Positions 15,945 through 27,263 of a DNA stretch of 49,050 bases are shown one piece after another (position 1 is the stretch's first letter; every line of letters starts with the position of its first letter). The notes under the pieces are model-generated. The model was given only the letters and a program-made list of their open reading frames with translations, ran no database searches and was not told the origin of the DNA. The translations under genes were made by a program, and so were the position numbers. Source of the DNA: Parashewanella hymeniacidonis (lineage in GTDB: Bacteria > Pseudomonadota > Gammaproteobacteria > Enterobacterales > Shewanellaceae); contig NZ_JAFEUN010000018.1 in NCBI RefSeq assembly GCF_016900895.1, forward strand, positions 1-49,050, given 5' to 3'.

Positions 15945-18425
15945 ATGAAACTGCTAAGCCGAAATCTCGCTTTAGGTACTTTGAGTTTGGCGATTCTCTC
16001 TGCGTGTGCAACGACTGCACCTAAAGCGCCAGAGACGAGTGTTATTGCAAATCAAACTGCACAAATTGATTTGGTTGCTCCGCCTAAAGTCGGACAGAAG
16101 CTCACCTTAAAACAAATTATGGCTAACCCAGATTGGATGGGGATTTTAGCAAAAAGAGCTTATTGGGCTGACGATGGTCATTCGATCTTTTTCTCACGTC
16201 AAGCGCATTCAGCTCCAACGTCAGATTTCTACGAGCAAGCATTAACGGGACCAGCAAAGAAATTAAGCCTATCTCAACTGCATTTAGCTGATCAACACGG
16301 TGGTGTGTTTAATGCTGAGAAAACAAAGAAAGCTTACATTTACCAAGGTAATGTCTTTGTTAAAGATTTGACCACTGGCCGCGTGATTCAAGTTACTCGT
16401 CAAAATAAACGTATCAGTGGTGTTCGTTACCTAACAAACGGTGATCTTGCATACTGGCAAGGCGGGCAGGTTTTTCGCATTCATGGTTTAACGGGGTTAA
16501 TTGAGCAAATTGCTGATCTACAAATGGCCAATAAACCAAAAGGTGTCACTGAGCCAGAAGGGTATATTGCTCAGCAGCAACATCGTTTAATCAAATACGT
16601 AGCCAAGGTTCAACGAGACGCCCAAACTCGTGAAAAGTATAACCAAGATCTTGCTAAAGCTGACTCAACAATTGCTCCTAGAGCTTGGTTCTTAGGTAAA
16701 AATAACCGTATTGCTACGCAAAGCCTCTCTGCCGATGGTCGATATATGTTTGTCGCTTTAGTCGATAAAAATTATAAGTGGCGCAGTGAGCATGACATCA
16801 TGCCGAATTATCTAGGCCAAGATGGATATATTGATGCGGTACCTGCTCGTGCACGTGTTGCTGAAGATAAATATCCTGGACAAGATTTTGTCGTTCTCGA
16901 TTTAAAGACGCACACTAAGCATCCTGTGACGATCGAAGGTTTAACAGGTTATAACGAAGACGTTCTAGCAAAAGTTAAAGCAGAAAATGCAAAAGCTGAA
17001 GGCAAAACGTATGAGTCAAAGAAAGCGCCTCGTAAGATACGTTTAATGCAAGATTGGGGCTGGAGCCAAAGCCCAATCCAGTGGCATAGCACTGAAAATA
17101 AAGTGCTTGTCATGGTTGAGGCTGTTGATAATAAAGATCGCTGGATTGCCAGTGTTGATCTGAATAATGGCAAGTTTAAAACTGAAGACCGTTTGCATGA
17201 TGATGCTTGGATAAACTACACGCACAACCAATTTGGTTGGATAGGTAATACTGAGCAGTATTATTTCTTATCTGAAAAATCAGGTTACTCACAACTTTAC
17301 TTAAAGTCGGAAAGCAAAAAAGCTAAGCCTCTGACTCAAGGTAAGTACGTGGTGAGTGAAGTCACCATTGGTCCTAAGAATCAGTATTTGTATTACAAAG
17401 CCAATAAGACACAACCAGGTATCTACAACGTGTACCGTGTTGATATCAAAACGGGTAAAGATGAAAAGCTGACGGATTGGAAAGGTACTCTAGATTATAG
17501 CCTAAGCCCAGAAGGTGATGCTTTATTACTGACAGCATCAACTCGTACTCAGCCAAATGAACTGTACGTTCAGAAAATTGGTGGTGACTTAAAGCAATTA
17601 ACTCACTATACCAGCAAAGCATTCTCTCACTACAAATGGCAAGCACCAGAAATCGTTAAAGTGAAATCTAGTCATGGTGCTGGTGATGTTTATGCACGTG
17701 TTTATGTCCCTGAAGGATATGATCGTAATAGCAACAAAAAATATCCAGCGGTGATCTTTAACCATGGTGCAGGTTACTTACAAAATGCCCATTATGGTTT
17801 CTCTGGCTACTTCCGTGAATACATGTTCCATAACTTGCTAGCGCAGCAGGGCTATGTGGTAATGGATATGGACTATCGAGGCTCTAAAGGTTACGGACGT
17901 GACTGGCGTACGGCGATTTATCGTAATATGGGACACCCAGAGGTTGAAGATTTAGCTGATGGCGTAAAATGGATGGCAAGAAACGCTCACGTTGATGCTA
18001 ATCGTGTCGGTACTTATGGTGGTTCTTACGGTGGATTCCTAACCTTTATGGCACTGTTCAACGAGCCAGACTTATTCCAAGCGGGTGCAGCGCTTCGTCC
18101 TGTAACCGATTGGGCACATTACAATGCGCCTTATACGTCTAACATTTTGAATACGCCGGATGTTGATCCAATTGCCTATGAGCGAAGCTCTCCGATTGAA
18201 CATGCTGAAGGCCTTAAAAAGCCATTATTGATCATGAGTGGTGTATTAGACGATAACGTGTTCTTCCAAGACAGTGTTCGCCTTGTTCAACGTTTAATTG
18301 AACTTGAAAAGCCAATGTTTGAGACGGCAATTTATCCGGTAGAACCTCATGGTTTTATACAACCATCAAGCTGGCTAGATGAATATCGTCGCATTTATAA
18401 GTTATTTGAGCAAAATCTTAAATAA
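15945..18425 (+). CDS. S9 family prolyl oligopeptidase-type lipoprotein peptidase
   Basis: Serine peptidase of the DPP4/acylaminoacyl-peptidase type, 826 residues. The N-terminus is a lipoprotein signal peptide with lipobox LSAC, lipidated at about residue 20, so the enzyme is anchored in the cell envelope. About 550 residues of beta-propeller-like repeats follow (for example PGIYNVYRVDIKTGKDEKLT). The C-terminal alpha/beta-hydrolase domain carries nucleophile Ser694 in GTYGGSYGGF, Asp769 (or 770) in GVLDDNVFFQDS and His802 in EPHGF. It probably trims proline-containing peptides in the periplasm. It starts ten bases after pabA, with AAAGGAAG before the ATG, and ends in a strong terminator. 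Confidence 0.93.
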   Translation: MKLLSRNLALGTLSLAILSACATTAPKAPETSVIANQTAQIDLVAPPKVGQKLTLKQIMANPDWMGILAKRAYWADDGHSIFFSRQAHSAPTSDFYEQALTGPAKKLSLSQLHLADQHGGVFNAEKTKKAYIYQGNVFVKDLTTGRVIQVTRQNKRISGVRYLTNGDLAYWQGGQVFRIHGLTGLIEQIADLQMANKPKGVTEPEGYIAQQQHRLIKYVAKVQRDAQTREKYNQDLAKADSTIAPRAWFLGKNNRIATQSLSADGRYMFVALVDKNYKWRSEHDIMPNYLGQDGYIDAVPARARVAEDKYPGQDFVVLDLKTHTKHPVTIEGLTGYNEDVLAKVKAENAKAEGKTYESKKAPRKIRLMQDWGWSQSPIQWHSTENKVLVMVEAVDNKDRWIASVDLNNGKFKTEDRLHDDAWINYTHNQFGWIGNTEQYYFLSEKSGYSQLYLKSESKKAKPLTQGKYVVSEVTIGPKNQYLYYKANKTQPGIYNVYRVDIKTGKDEKLTDWKGTLDYSLSPEGDALLLTASTRTQPNELYVQKIGGDLKQLTHYTSKAFSHYKWQAPEIVKVKSSHGAGDVYARVYVPEGYDRNSNKKYPAVIFNHGAGYLQNAHYGFSGYFREYMFHNLLAQQGYVVMDMDYRGSKGYGRDWRTAIYRNMGHPEVEDLADGVKWMARNAHVDANRVGTYGGSYGGFLTFMALFNEPDLFQAGAALRPVTDWAHYNAPYTSNILNTPDVDPIAYERSSPIEHAEGLKKPLLIMSGVLDDNVFFQDSVRLVQRLIELEKPMFETAIYPVEPHGFIQPSSWLDEYRRIYKLFEQNLK

Positions 18426-18443
18426 TCATTGCTGACTGATTTT

Positions 18444-18468
18444 AAGGCTTCCAACGGGAAGCCTTTTT
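18444..18468 (+). terminator. Rho-independent terminator after the S9 peptidase
   Basis: AAGGCTTCC and GGAAGCCTT form a perfect 9-bp stem around AACG, followed by a T-run. Confidence 0.9.
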
Positions 18469-18544
18469 ACTTTCAAGCTTCTAGCAACTAGAATCTCGTA
18501 AAGGATGAGGATAAGTCCGAATATGAATCAATCGGGAGTAGTCA

Positions 18545-19696
18545 GTGGTTTTTAAAGTGGCGGGCGGAATGAAGCCTGGTGCCATCATCGAAATAGAAAA
18601 GCGCTTTTATCAATTATTGATTGTTGGCAAACATAAATCTTCGTGGGCTGGTGATGAGCTCGGCGAAGACTTGCTTGATGCGGCCAGTAAGCTTGAAGTC
18701 GAACAGCAAGCATTACGTGAGCGCATTGAAAAACAACAACAACAGAAATCAGTATTTGAGGCTGTTTCAAACCAGCTGCTTACGACGATCATTAGTGAAA
18801 TGGAGCATCAGCTGGATTCGACTGACAGTTTGATTGCTGAAAGTCCGGTGTCGAATACCCAATGGTTACTGCTTGAGCTACTTCATTCCAAAAAATTGGA
18901 TATGAAGCGATTATTATTGGTGGTGAAAAACACCTCATGGTTAAATCAAGATTTAGTCAATCTTGTGAACAGCCCTGCATTTCGACAAAGTCGCCCTCAA
19001 AGCACAGACGTTCAATTGTCAGATTTAAAGCTTGTACTTAACTACATTGGCATGGAACAACTCAAGTTTCTTATCCCTTACTTCTGTATGCGTCATTGGT
19101 TACCAAATAATCACGCAACGATTTTGTGGATCACAAGGAAGTATTGGCGTTTCGCTAATATGGCAGCCATTGCAGCGAGAGCTTTAGCGCAATTACATGA
19201 AGAAAAAGAAGAGGACGAAAGTCTGATCTTCACGCTCACATTAGTGAACCTAATGGGCAGTTCATTAGTGCTTCGCAAATGTGCTCAGGTTTACGAAGGC
19301 ACCAGAGGTAAGTGGCTTAGAGAGGCAAGTGAGAGTCGCGATAAAAACGTTTACGATGCTGTACTTGCAACAGAGTTTCCGACCCAGCAAGTTTGTGATC
19401 ATGTACTTCAAATGGGCAGCATGGCTAACTGGCAAGTTCTACAATTACACGGTTTTGGCAACAGCAAATTGCAAAAACACATTAAGGAAATGGATCAAAC
19501 TTTGAATTTTTCTGACTTGACTAAGCAAAGTGCAATTGCTCTTAAAGCGACAATATATGCCAAAGTACTTTTACTGGAAGAACAGAATCAAATTGATCCT
19601 AGAGAAAAAAAGATGCTCTTCGATTACTACGAATTTAGCGAACAAGAAATTATCAGGCTAAAAGGTAAGAACTTCCGTAAGCAAGATATTTTGTAA
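18545..19696 (+). CDS. HDOD-domain protein
   Basis: A 383-residue soluble protein. The first 100 residues are charged and partly coiled coil (VEQQALRERIEKQQQQKSVF). From about residue 110 it has the HDOD pattern: LLELLHSKKLDMKRLLLVVK, then LNQDLVNLVNSPAFRQ, and LKLVLNYIGMEQLKFLIPYF. HDOD proteins are scaffold or signalling proteins related to HD hydrolases but lacking the metal site, often in motility or stress control. No HD metal pair is visible. The start is GTG with GGGAG seven bases upstream; an in-frame ATG at 18569 lacks such a site. It lies after the peptidase terminator and so has its own promoter. Confidence 0.8.
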   Translation: MVFKVAGGMKPGAIIEIEKRFYQLLIVGKHKSSWAGDELGEDLLDAASKLEVEQQALRERIEKQQQQKSVFEAVSNQLLTTIISEMEHQLDSTDSLIAESPVSNTQWLLLELLHSKKLDMKRLLLVVKNTSWLNQDLVNLVNSPAFRQSRPQSTDVQLSDLKLVLNYIGMEQLKFLIPYFCMRHWLPNNHATILWITRKYWRFANMAAIAARALAQLHEEKEEDESLIFTLTLVNLMGSSLVLRKCAQVYEGTRGKWLREASESRDKNVYDAVLATEFPTQQVCDHVLQMGSMANWQVLQLHGFGNSKLQKHIKEMDQTLNFSDLTKQSAIALKATIYAKVLLLEEQNQIDPREKKMLFDYYEFSEQEIIRLKGKNFRKQDIL

Positions 19697-19700
19697 TTGA

Positions 19701-20765
19701 TTATTTAGCGATATCAAAGAATATCGCTGTAATTAACTCGAAGCGACTCTCGCTCGCTTCAATCAAAACGTCAGTCCCTGCGGGTAAAACAAAGGCATCA
19801 TTGCTACTCAGCTGGTACGGTTTCATATCTTGGTTATTCGTTAACACTATGTCGCCACTTCTGATAAAGACAAATGCAGTTGCTGACGGTTTGAATGTCA
19901 TAGCACATTCGCTGGCAGCAGACTTAAGAGTTTGTATTTCGACCAAGCCGCTTGTGGCTTTACCTATCCCTGTATGTTGCAGCAGCATAGTTGAGTCTGC
20001 TTGTGCGAGCCACTGCGTTTGTGATTCGATATGATGCACAAATTGAGTGCCAGAAAAGCACCGACTTGGATTAAAACTGTTATTCGGTAACGTCATATTA
20101 TGGTCAAAACAGGTGAGATGACTGGCAGGAAGACTCAGTTCTAAGACTTCGAGCTCATCACCAGACTCTAATACTCGATGACGAATTTCTGGTGGTTGAA
20201 TCACACAATCTCCAGCACTAAAAATGAATGGTTCACCTTGGTCTTCATAAACCACTTTTACCCAGCCTTTGAGGCAGTAAATGAGCTGAAATTCAACTTT
20301 ATGATAATGTACTGAATCAGGTACTGGGCCTCCCTTAGGGATCCGAATGTGTGATGCGATGATCCTTCCACGCAGGCGTTCAGTAATTAAATCACGATAG
20401 AGCATCCCAGCTCGGCCAGTTATCCAATTATCATTATCTTTAGCTTGATTAACACAGAAGGCTATCGGAGTGTTTTTTGCTTCAATTTTGCTTGGCTTAC
20501 GAAAGGTAATTTGTGTGCCATTAGGTGCAACTAGCGAATCAGAGTCCAATCTACTCATCACTTCCTCGGTTACATCTATTACGATAGCGGAGGAAGGGGC
20601 ATCACATTGAGTATCAATTTCAAGTTTAATGCCAAAACCGGATAGAACCGCTACTCTAGGGTTATCAGCTGGATAGATACTCTCTAATTTAAAATTGAGA
20701 TGTTGAATAAAGAAAGCAATGTTACCATTTAAGTCCTTACTGGGAAGTAAAATATCGGCATACAT
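19701..20765 (-). CDS. VOC-like plus double-cupin protein
   Basis: About 354 residues from the ATG at 20765. Residues 1-60 (ADILLPSKDLNGNIAFFIQH) resemble a half glyoxalase/VOC module. A cupin follows with VHYHKVEFQLIYCLKGWVKV (metal-type HxH and E) and AGDCVIQPPEIRHRVLE. A third, cupin-like C-terminal part (AFVFIRSGDIVLTNNQ) lacks clear metal ligands. A TTG start at 20795 would add ten residues, but neither start has a Shine-Dalgarno sequence. It may be a metal-dependent dioxygenase or isomerase of small substrates, which the sequence cannot settle. It converges with the HDOD gene, with stop codons four bases apart. Confidence 0.75.
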   Translation of the reverse strand: MYADILLPSKDLNGNIAFFIQHLNFKLESIYPADNPRVAVLSGFGIKLEIDTQCDAPSSAIVIDVTEEVMSRLDSDSLVAPNGTQITFRKPSKIEAKNTPIAFCVNQAKDNDNWITGRAGMLYRDLITERLRGRIIASHIRIPKGGPVPDSVHYHKVEFQLIYCLKGWVKVVYEDQGEPFIFSAGDCVIQPPEIRHRVLESGDELEVLELSLPASHLTCFDHNMTLPNNSFNPSRCFSGTQFVHHIESQTQWLAQADSTMLLQHTGIGKATSGLVEIQTLKSAASECAMTFKPSATAFVFIRSGDIVLTNNQDMKPYQLSSNDAFVLPAGTDVLIEASESRFELITAIFFDIAK

Positions 20766-20929
20766 AATTGGAGTTGAATCTTCAGTGTTAAGCAATTTCA
20801 GCCACTACATTGATAAACGATGTTTAAATATTGAACTCCAGATGAATGTTTTGCAATCCTTGTTCAGCCAAGTTTAATGGTATGGTATTTTAAACTTATG
20901 CATTAACAGATTGAAATCGGTGATTCTTT

Positions 20930-21844
20930 ATGTCCAGTTGGCAAGCCAATATTCTCAACTTAATACTCTCCTATGTAGCGAAGCCGTCGATCAGCCGTGG
21001 TAAATCAAAAGTGCCAATATCAGAGGTACGGAAACGTATGTTGAACTTGGATCAACGCTGGAAAAGTTGGCCTAAAGATTTAACCAGCGACGGACTCGAG
21101 TTATCGAACTGCCGTATGCTTATTTACAAACGCAAAGGTGCAACGAATCCGCCTAAGGCAGCATTATTTTATGTTCGAGGAGGAGGCTTTTGCTTTAAAA
21201 CACCTAATTCTCATGCTCATTTTATTACTGATGTTATGCATAAGTGTGATTTAGATGCCTTTATTCCTGATTATCGGTTAGCACCAGAGCATCCATTCCC
21301 TGCCTCTATTGATGATGTGCTTGAAGCCTATAAAAAATTGACCCAATTGCACCCTGAGCTACCGATTATCGTGATGGGAGATTCTGCAGGCGGTAATCTA
21401 AGTGCCTCATTGTTACTCGATATCAAGCGATTAGGTTTAACTCAGCCTAAAGCTTGTGTGTTGATCTCTCCAGCATTAGATCTTGCATTACTCGGGGATG
21501 CGGAAGAAACGCTAGCTTCAGAAGACCCGTTTTTTACCGTTGAATCTTTGTTTCGTTTAAGAAGTGCTTACCTCGATGGACAAAACCCGATGAATGAGAG
21601 GGCATCACCAATTGTGGGTGACTTTAATGGAACGCCTCCCATCATGGTATTTGCAGGTACAAAAGAATTACTGTTGCAAGATTCTGTTCGCCTTGTTAAT
21701 AAGATTGAGCATGAAGGCGGCCAAATAATAGGGCACTTCTACCCAGATATGCCACATGTCTTTCCATTGTTTGAAGTTTTGCCTGAAGCAGCAAGAGCAA
21801 GAAAGCAAATCTATCGATTTATTAAAGAAAGCCTCCCTGTTTAA
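20930..21844 (+). CDS. HSL-family alpha/beta hydrolase (esterase)
   Basis: A 304-residue cytoplasmic esterase/lipase of the hormone-sensitive-lipase family. The nucleophile elbow is GDSAGG, and DYRLAPEHPFPASIDD is a family signature. The end includes YPDMPHVF with the catalytic His. The oxyanion motif normally written HGGGF reads RGGGF here (YVRGGGFCF), so its first His is Arg. The usual acidic residue is in AGTKELLLQDS, a Glu version seen in part of the family. Whether it is fully active is open. It is divergent from the cupin gene, and its promoter would lie in 20766-20929. Confidence 0.88.
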   Translation: MSSWQANILNLILSYVAKPSISRGKSKVPISEVRKRMLNLDQRWKSWPKDLTSDGLELSNCRMLIYKRKGATNPPKAALFYVRGGGFCFKTPNSHAHFITDVMHKCDLDAFIPDYRLAPEHPFPASIDDVLEAYKKLTQLHPELPIIVMGDSAGGNLSASLLLDIKRLGLTQPKACVLISPALDLALLGDAEETLASEDPFFTVESLFRLRSAYLDGQNPMNERASPIVGDFNGTPPIMVFAGTKELLLQDSVRLVNKIEHEGGQIIGHFYPDMPHVFPLFEVLPEAARARKQIYRFIKESLPV

Positions 21845-23377
<1,533 letters not shown>

Positions 23378-23388
23378 GTTGAAAAACT

Positions 23389-23414
23389 AGGCACCCAACA
23401 AGTTGTGCCTTTTT
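23389..23414 (+). terminator. Terminator or attenuator between astC and astA
   Basis: AGGCAC (23389-23394) pairs with GTGCCT (23405-23410) around ten bases (CCAACAAGTT) and is followed by five T. It may set a lower level of astA-astD than astC. Confidence 0.7.
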
Positions 23415-23453
23415 GTTGTGTCCACTTAATTAACCACGTTTGGAGGACTTAAG

Positions 23454-24473
23454 ATGTTAATCATTCGTCCAATTCGACATTCAGATTTAGCGGCATTATT
23501 GCGGATAGCTGAAGAGTCGGGTCACGGATTTACGTCTTTACCTGTCAATGAAGACTTGCTTCGCAATAAAATTGCGAGAGCAGAAGCATCCTTTATAAAA
23601 GACATTGATAAGCCTCACGATGAAGGCTACTTAATGGTGCTTGAAGACACTGATACTGGCGAAGTTGTTGGTACTTGTGGACTTGAAGCAGCTGTTGGCC
23701 TAATTGATGCGTTTTATCACTATCGTGTTGGTACCGAGGTTTATCACTCAGAGCAAATCGATGTTCATAATAGTGTTCAAACCTTAACACTTTGTCACGA
23801 TTACACTGGCGCTGCCGAACTTTGTACTTTGTTCTTGAGAGATTCATACCGTAAAGATAACAATGGTCGTATGCTTTCTCGAAGCCGTTTCTTATTCTTA
23901 GCACAACATGCGCACCGCTTTGGCGACAAAGTCATTGCAGAAATGCGTGGTGTATCAGATGAAGCAGGTAATTCACCATTTTATGGTTGGTTACAAGAGA
24001 ATTTCTTAGGCATTGATTTTGTCAAAGCGGACTATTTATCTGGTTTAGGGCAAAAGGCCTTTATGGCTGAAATGATGCCACGTAACCCAGTTTACACATG
24101 CTTGTTGCCAAAAGAAGCGCAAGAAGTGATTGGTGTGGTTCATGATAAAACTCGCCCAGCATTAAAATTGCTTGAAGCGGAAGGTCTGCAATATCGTGGC
24201 TACGTGGACATTTTTGATGGTGGCCCAACGGTTGAGTGTGAACTTGAAAACATTCGCTCTGTTAAAGAAAGCCGTCTATTAACTATTCGTGTTGGCCATA
24301 CGCCAGCATCAGAATCAAAATTCATTATTTCAAATACCAAGTTAGCCGATTATCGAGCAACATCAGCTTATCTGTCTGTTTCAGAAGAAAGTGATGATGT
24401 TGTGATAAGTCCTCAATTAGCTGACGGTTTAATGGTAAATGAAGGCGAGCAAATTCGCATACTTGCAATGTAA
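23454..24473 (+). CDS. astA: Arginine N-succinyltransferase
   Basis: First step of the arginine succinyltransferase pathway: succinyl-CoA plus L-arginine gives N2-succinylarginine and CoA. The 339-residue length is normal. Recognisable segments are LIIRPIRHSDLAALLRIAEE at the N-terminus, CTLFLRDSYRKDNNGRMLSR with SRFLFLAQ in the middle, and EMRGVSDEAGNSPFYGWLQE. It has a GNAT-like fold. GGAGGA is eight bases before the ATG. astD follows after 35 bases. Confidence 0.95.
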   Translation: MLIIRPIRHSDLAALLRIAEESGHGFTSLPVNEDLLRNKIARAEASFIKDIDKPHDEGYLMVLEDTDTGEVVGTCGLEAAVGLIDAFYHYRVGTEVYHSEQIDVHNSVQTLTLCHDYTGAAELCTLFLRDSYRKDNNGRMLSRSRFLFLAQHAHRFGDKVIAEMRGVSDEAGNSPFYGWLQENFLGIDFVKADYLSGLGQKAFMAEMMPRNPVYTCLLPKEAQEVIGVVHDKTRPALKLLEAEGLQYRGYVDIFDGGPTVECELENIRSVKESRLLTIRVGHTPASESKFIISNTKLADYRATSAYLSVSEESDDVVISPQLADGLMVNEGEQIRILAM

Positions 24474-24508
24474 GTTGCGATTTAAGCTTGTGAGTAAGGT
24501 ATTAAAAA

Positions 24509-25969
24509 ATGACACAGTTTATTAATGGTCAGTGGGTTGCTGGCGAAGGCCATGAAATGGCTTCAACCAACCCTGCAAATAAAGAAACGGTATGGAGCGG
24601 TGTAAGTGCGACTCCTTCACAAGTTGACACAGCTGTTGAAGCGGCACGTGCTGCACAGTTTGATTGGTTCATGCTTGGTCTTGAAGGCCGTTTAGCGATT
24701 GTTAAAGCTTATCGTGATGCGCTTGAAGCGAATAAAGCTGAAATCGCAGAAACGATTGCACAAGAAACGGGTAAACCTCAGTGGGAAACCGCAACTGAAG
24801 CTGGCGCAATGATCGGCAAAATCGGCCTTTCAGTAGCAGCATATAACAAGCGTACTGGTCATTCTGAAAGTGATATACCAGCTGGCCGTGCCGTTTTACG
24901 TCATAAGCCTCATGGTGTGGTTGCTGTGTTTGGCCCTTATAACTTCCCTGGCCATTTGCCGAATGGCCACATTGTTCCTGCATTACTTGCGGGTAACACT
25001 GTTGTGTTCAAACCATCTGAGCTTACGCCTAAAGTTGCTGAATTGATGTTGAAAACTTGGGAACAAGCAGGTTTGCCAAAAGGTGTGATTAACTTAGTGC
25101 AAGGCGAAGTTGAAACGGGTAAGGCATTGGCTTCTCACCCGCAACTCGACGGTTTGTTCTTTACTGGTAGTTCTCGTACTGGTCATATTCTGCATGAACA
25201 ATACGCAGGCCATCCAGGTAAAATTTTAGCGTTAGAAATGGGCGGTAATAACCCATTGATCGTTAAGGGCGTAGAAGACACGAAAGCAGCTGTTCATGAA
25301 ATCTTACAGTCAGCTTACATCTCAACGGGTCAACGTTGTACTTGTGCTCGTCGTTTATACGTTGAGCAAGGTGAAGCGGGTGATAAGCTAGTCGCTGAGT
25401 TAACGAATGCAGTTAAGCAAATTCAAGTTGGCCCTTGGAACATGCTACCTCAACCATTTATGGGGTCAATGATCTCTGAAGGTGCAGCCAAAGGTATGGT
25501 TGCAGCTCAAGGAAACTTAGTCGCAATGGGCGGTAAGTCTTTAGTTGAGCTTAAACATCTTGAAGAAGGTACAGGTTTAGTTTCTCCTGGTCTAATTGAA
25601 GTAACTGATGTTGCTGAATTACCAGATGAAGAATACTTTGGCCCATTGCTGCAAGTGGTTCGTTACACAGAGTTTGATGACGCAATCAATATGGCGAACA
25701 ATACCAAATATGGTCTGTCTGCTGGTATCTTGGCAGACAGTCGTGAAGATTACGACTACTTCTTAGCTCGTATTCGTGCAGGTATCGTTAATTGGAACAA
25801 GCAAATTACTGGTGCCTCTGGTGCTGCGCCATTTGGTGGCGTTGGTGCTTCAGGTAACCACCGTGCGTCAGCATTCTATGCAGCAGACTACTGTGCTTAC
25901 CCTGTAGCTTCCGTTGAAGCCGATAGCGTAAATCTGCCTGCTTCATTAAGCCCAGGTTTATCGCTGTAA
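24509..25969 (+). CDS. astD: N-succinylglutamate 5-semialdehyde dehydrogenase
   Basis: NAD-dependent aldehyde dehydrogenase that oxidises succinylglutamate semialdehyde in the AST pathway. The protein is 486 residues. Visible motifs are [20 protein letters not shown] (substrate and cofactor region), FTGSSRTG (NAD loop), [11 protein letters not shown] with the catalytic Glu, and nucleophile Cys277 in [21 protein letters not shown] is the conserved C-terminal motif. Gene order astC-astA-astD without astB and astE implies that succinylarginine dihydrolase and succinylglutamate desuccinylase are encoded elsewhere. Confidence 0.95.
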   Translation: MTQFINGQWVAGEGHEMASTNPANKETVWSGVSATPSQVDTAVEAARAAQFDWFMLGLEGRLAIVKAYRDALEANKAEIAETIAQETGKPQWETATEAGAMIGKIGLSVAAYNKRTGHSESDIPAGRAVLRHKPHGVVAVFGPYNFPGHLPNGHIVPALLAGNTVVFKPSELTPKVAELMLKTWEQAGLPKGVINLVQGEVETGKALASHPQLDGLFFTGSSRTGHILHEQYAGHPGKILALEMGGNNPLIVKGVEDTKAAVHEILQSAYISTGQRCTCARRLYVEQGEAGDKLVAELTNAVKQIQVGPWNMLPQPFMGSMISEGAAKGMVAAQGNLVAMGGKSLVELKHLEEGTGLVSPGLIEVTDVAELPDEEYFGPLLQVVRYTEFDDAINMANNTKYGLSAGILADSREDYDYFLARIRAGIVNWNKQITGASGAAPFGGVGASGNHRASAFYAADYCAYPVASVEADSVNLPASLSPGLSL

Positions 25970-25990
25970 CGACAATATTCCTCTACAAAT

Positions 25991-26013
25991 AAGGCAAGCG
26001 TTAGCTTGCCTTT
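25991..26013 (+). terminator. Terminator after astD
   Basis: AAGGCAAGC and GCTTGCCTT form a perfect 9-bp stem around GTTA. The T-run is short, so some read-through to the next gene is likely. Confidence 0.7.
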
Positions 26014-26080
26014 GTAACATTTAAGAAAGGGAAACCTTATTTTTAAAAGTTACAAAGCATCTGATTTAAAGGAGTTAAAG

Positions 26081-26878
26081 ATGCACTCTGATGTAAATTC
26101 ATTGTTTGAAGCACTGTGGCAAGATTATGTTGAAATGACACCCTCTGCTGCTAAAGTTCAGAAACTTTTAGGCAAAGGCGAAGCGATCATGAATGATCAT
26201 GTTGCTTTCCGTACCTTCAACATCGCTAAGGTTAACCTTGATGTTTTAGCTGAACATTTACTTGTTCTAGGTTACAAACCTTGCGGCGATTACAAATTTG
26301 AAGCGAAAAAACTAAAAGCTAAGCACTTTGAACATCCTGATTCAACGCAGCCAAAGGTATTTATCTCTGAGTTGCTAGTTGAAGAGTTCAGTGAAGAAGT
26401 ACAAACCATCATCAAAGGTCTTGTTGAGCCTATAGAAGTTGAAGCTACAAAGGCTGAAAACTTCTTATACTCTGGTCGTCACTGGAGTGTCGATTTTTCA
26501 ACTTACGAGCGCCTACTTGAAGAAAGTGAGTATGCGGCTTGGGTTGCTGCATTTGGTTACCGTGCAAATCACTTCACTGTTTCAATTAACCATTTACCTG
26601 GTTATGACACTATTGTTGAAGTTAACCAAGCACTGAAAGACGGCGACTTTGTTTTAAATAGTGCAGGCGGCGAAATCAAAGGTTCGAAAGACGTTCTACT
26701 TGAACAATCTTCAACGATGGCTGACAAAATCAACCTTAAGTTTGCTGATAAAGAAGTGGAAATTCCAAGCTGCTTCTATGAGTTTGCACTTCGTTATCCA
26801 AAAGCAGATGGTGAGATTTATACAGGTTTTGTTGCTGCGTCAGCAGATAAAATCTTTGAAAGCACTAATGCTAAGTAA
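26081..26878 (+). CDS. DUF1338 family protein, putative 2-oxoadipate dioxygenase/decarboxylase-like
   Basis: A 265-residue protein of the VOC-fold DUF1338 family. Characterised members (HglS/YdcJ) decarboxylate and hydroxylate 2-oxoadipate with an Fe(II) centre. Expected metal ligands are visible: His40 in NDHVAFRTF, His164 in RANHFTVSIN and Glu234 in CFYEFALR. It sits 111 bases after astD, behind a weak terminator. In Shewanella-type genomes this gene recurrently follows astD (recalled), suggesting a role in amino acid breakdown next to the AST route. Its true substrate is not shown by the sequence. AAAGGAG is seven bases before the ATG. Confidence 0.85.
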   Translation: MHSDVNSLFEALWQDYVEMTPSAAKVQKLLGKGEAIMNDHVAFRTFNIAKVNLDVLAEHLLVLGYKPCGDYKFEAKKLKAKHFEHPDSTQPKVFISELLVEEFSEEVQTIIKGLVEPIEVEATKAENFLYSGRHWSVDFSTYERLLEESEYAAWVAAFGYRANHFTVSINHLPGYDTIVEVNQALKDGDFVLNSAGGEIKGSKDVLLEQSSTMADKINLKFADKEVEIPSCFYEFALRYPKADGEIYTGFVAASADKIFESTNAK

Positions 26879-27263
26879 TTGCTTGTTTCATAGGGCTTGA
26901 CGCAAAGTTAAGCCTCTATGTTAAATTTAAATACATATCGACCATTCGCCTTTACCTAAATCTTTTTAACTCCAGCTGAGTGAACCATTTTATGAATACT
27001 GGTTATAAGCTCATTCTTCTTTTATAGCTTAAACCGCACTTGAACTTTATCACAATTTAGACTCTATGATTGTAACCAGAAGAAAGGGTTAACGCATTTT
27101 GTAAAGCAATATTGCTACCTTCGGAGGGGAAGTTATTTTAACGGTGCAGCCAACATTTTGATCGAATTTTACTTTCTAAAAATTAATGAACATTAATTTT
27201 TTAGTTCTTTTTATTAGTTGTAAGATGCCAAGTATATTTAAAGATTTGCGTGGGGACATACTT
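26879..27263. other. Intergenic region before the 822-aa orphan
   Basis: This stretch of 385 bases holds no gene. An imperfect hairpin at 26889-26920 (CATAG-GGCTT...AAGCC-T-CTATG) probably ends the DUF1338 transcript, although no T-run follows. The remainder is AT-rich and must contain the orphan's promoter; I could not single out one. Confidence 0.5.
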
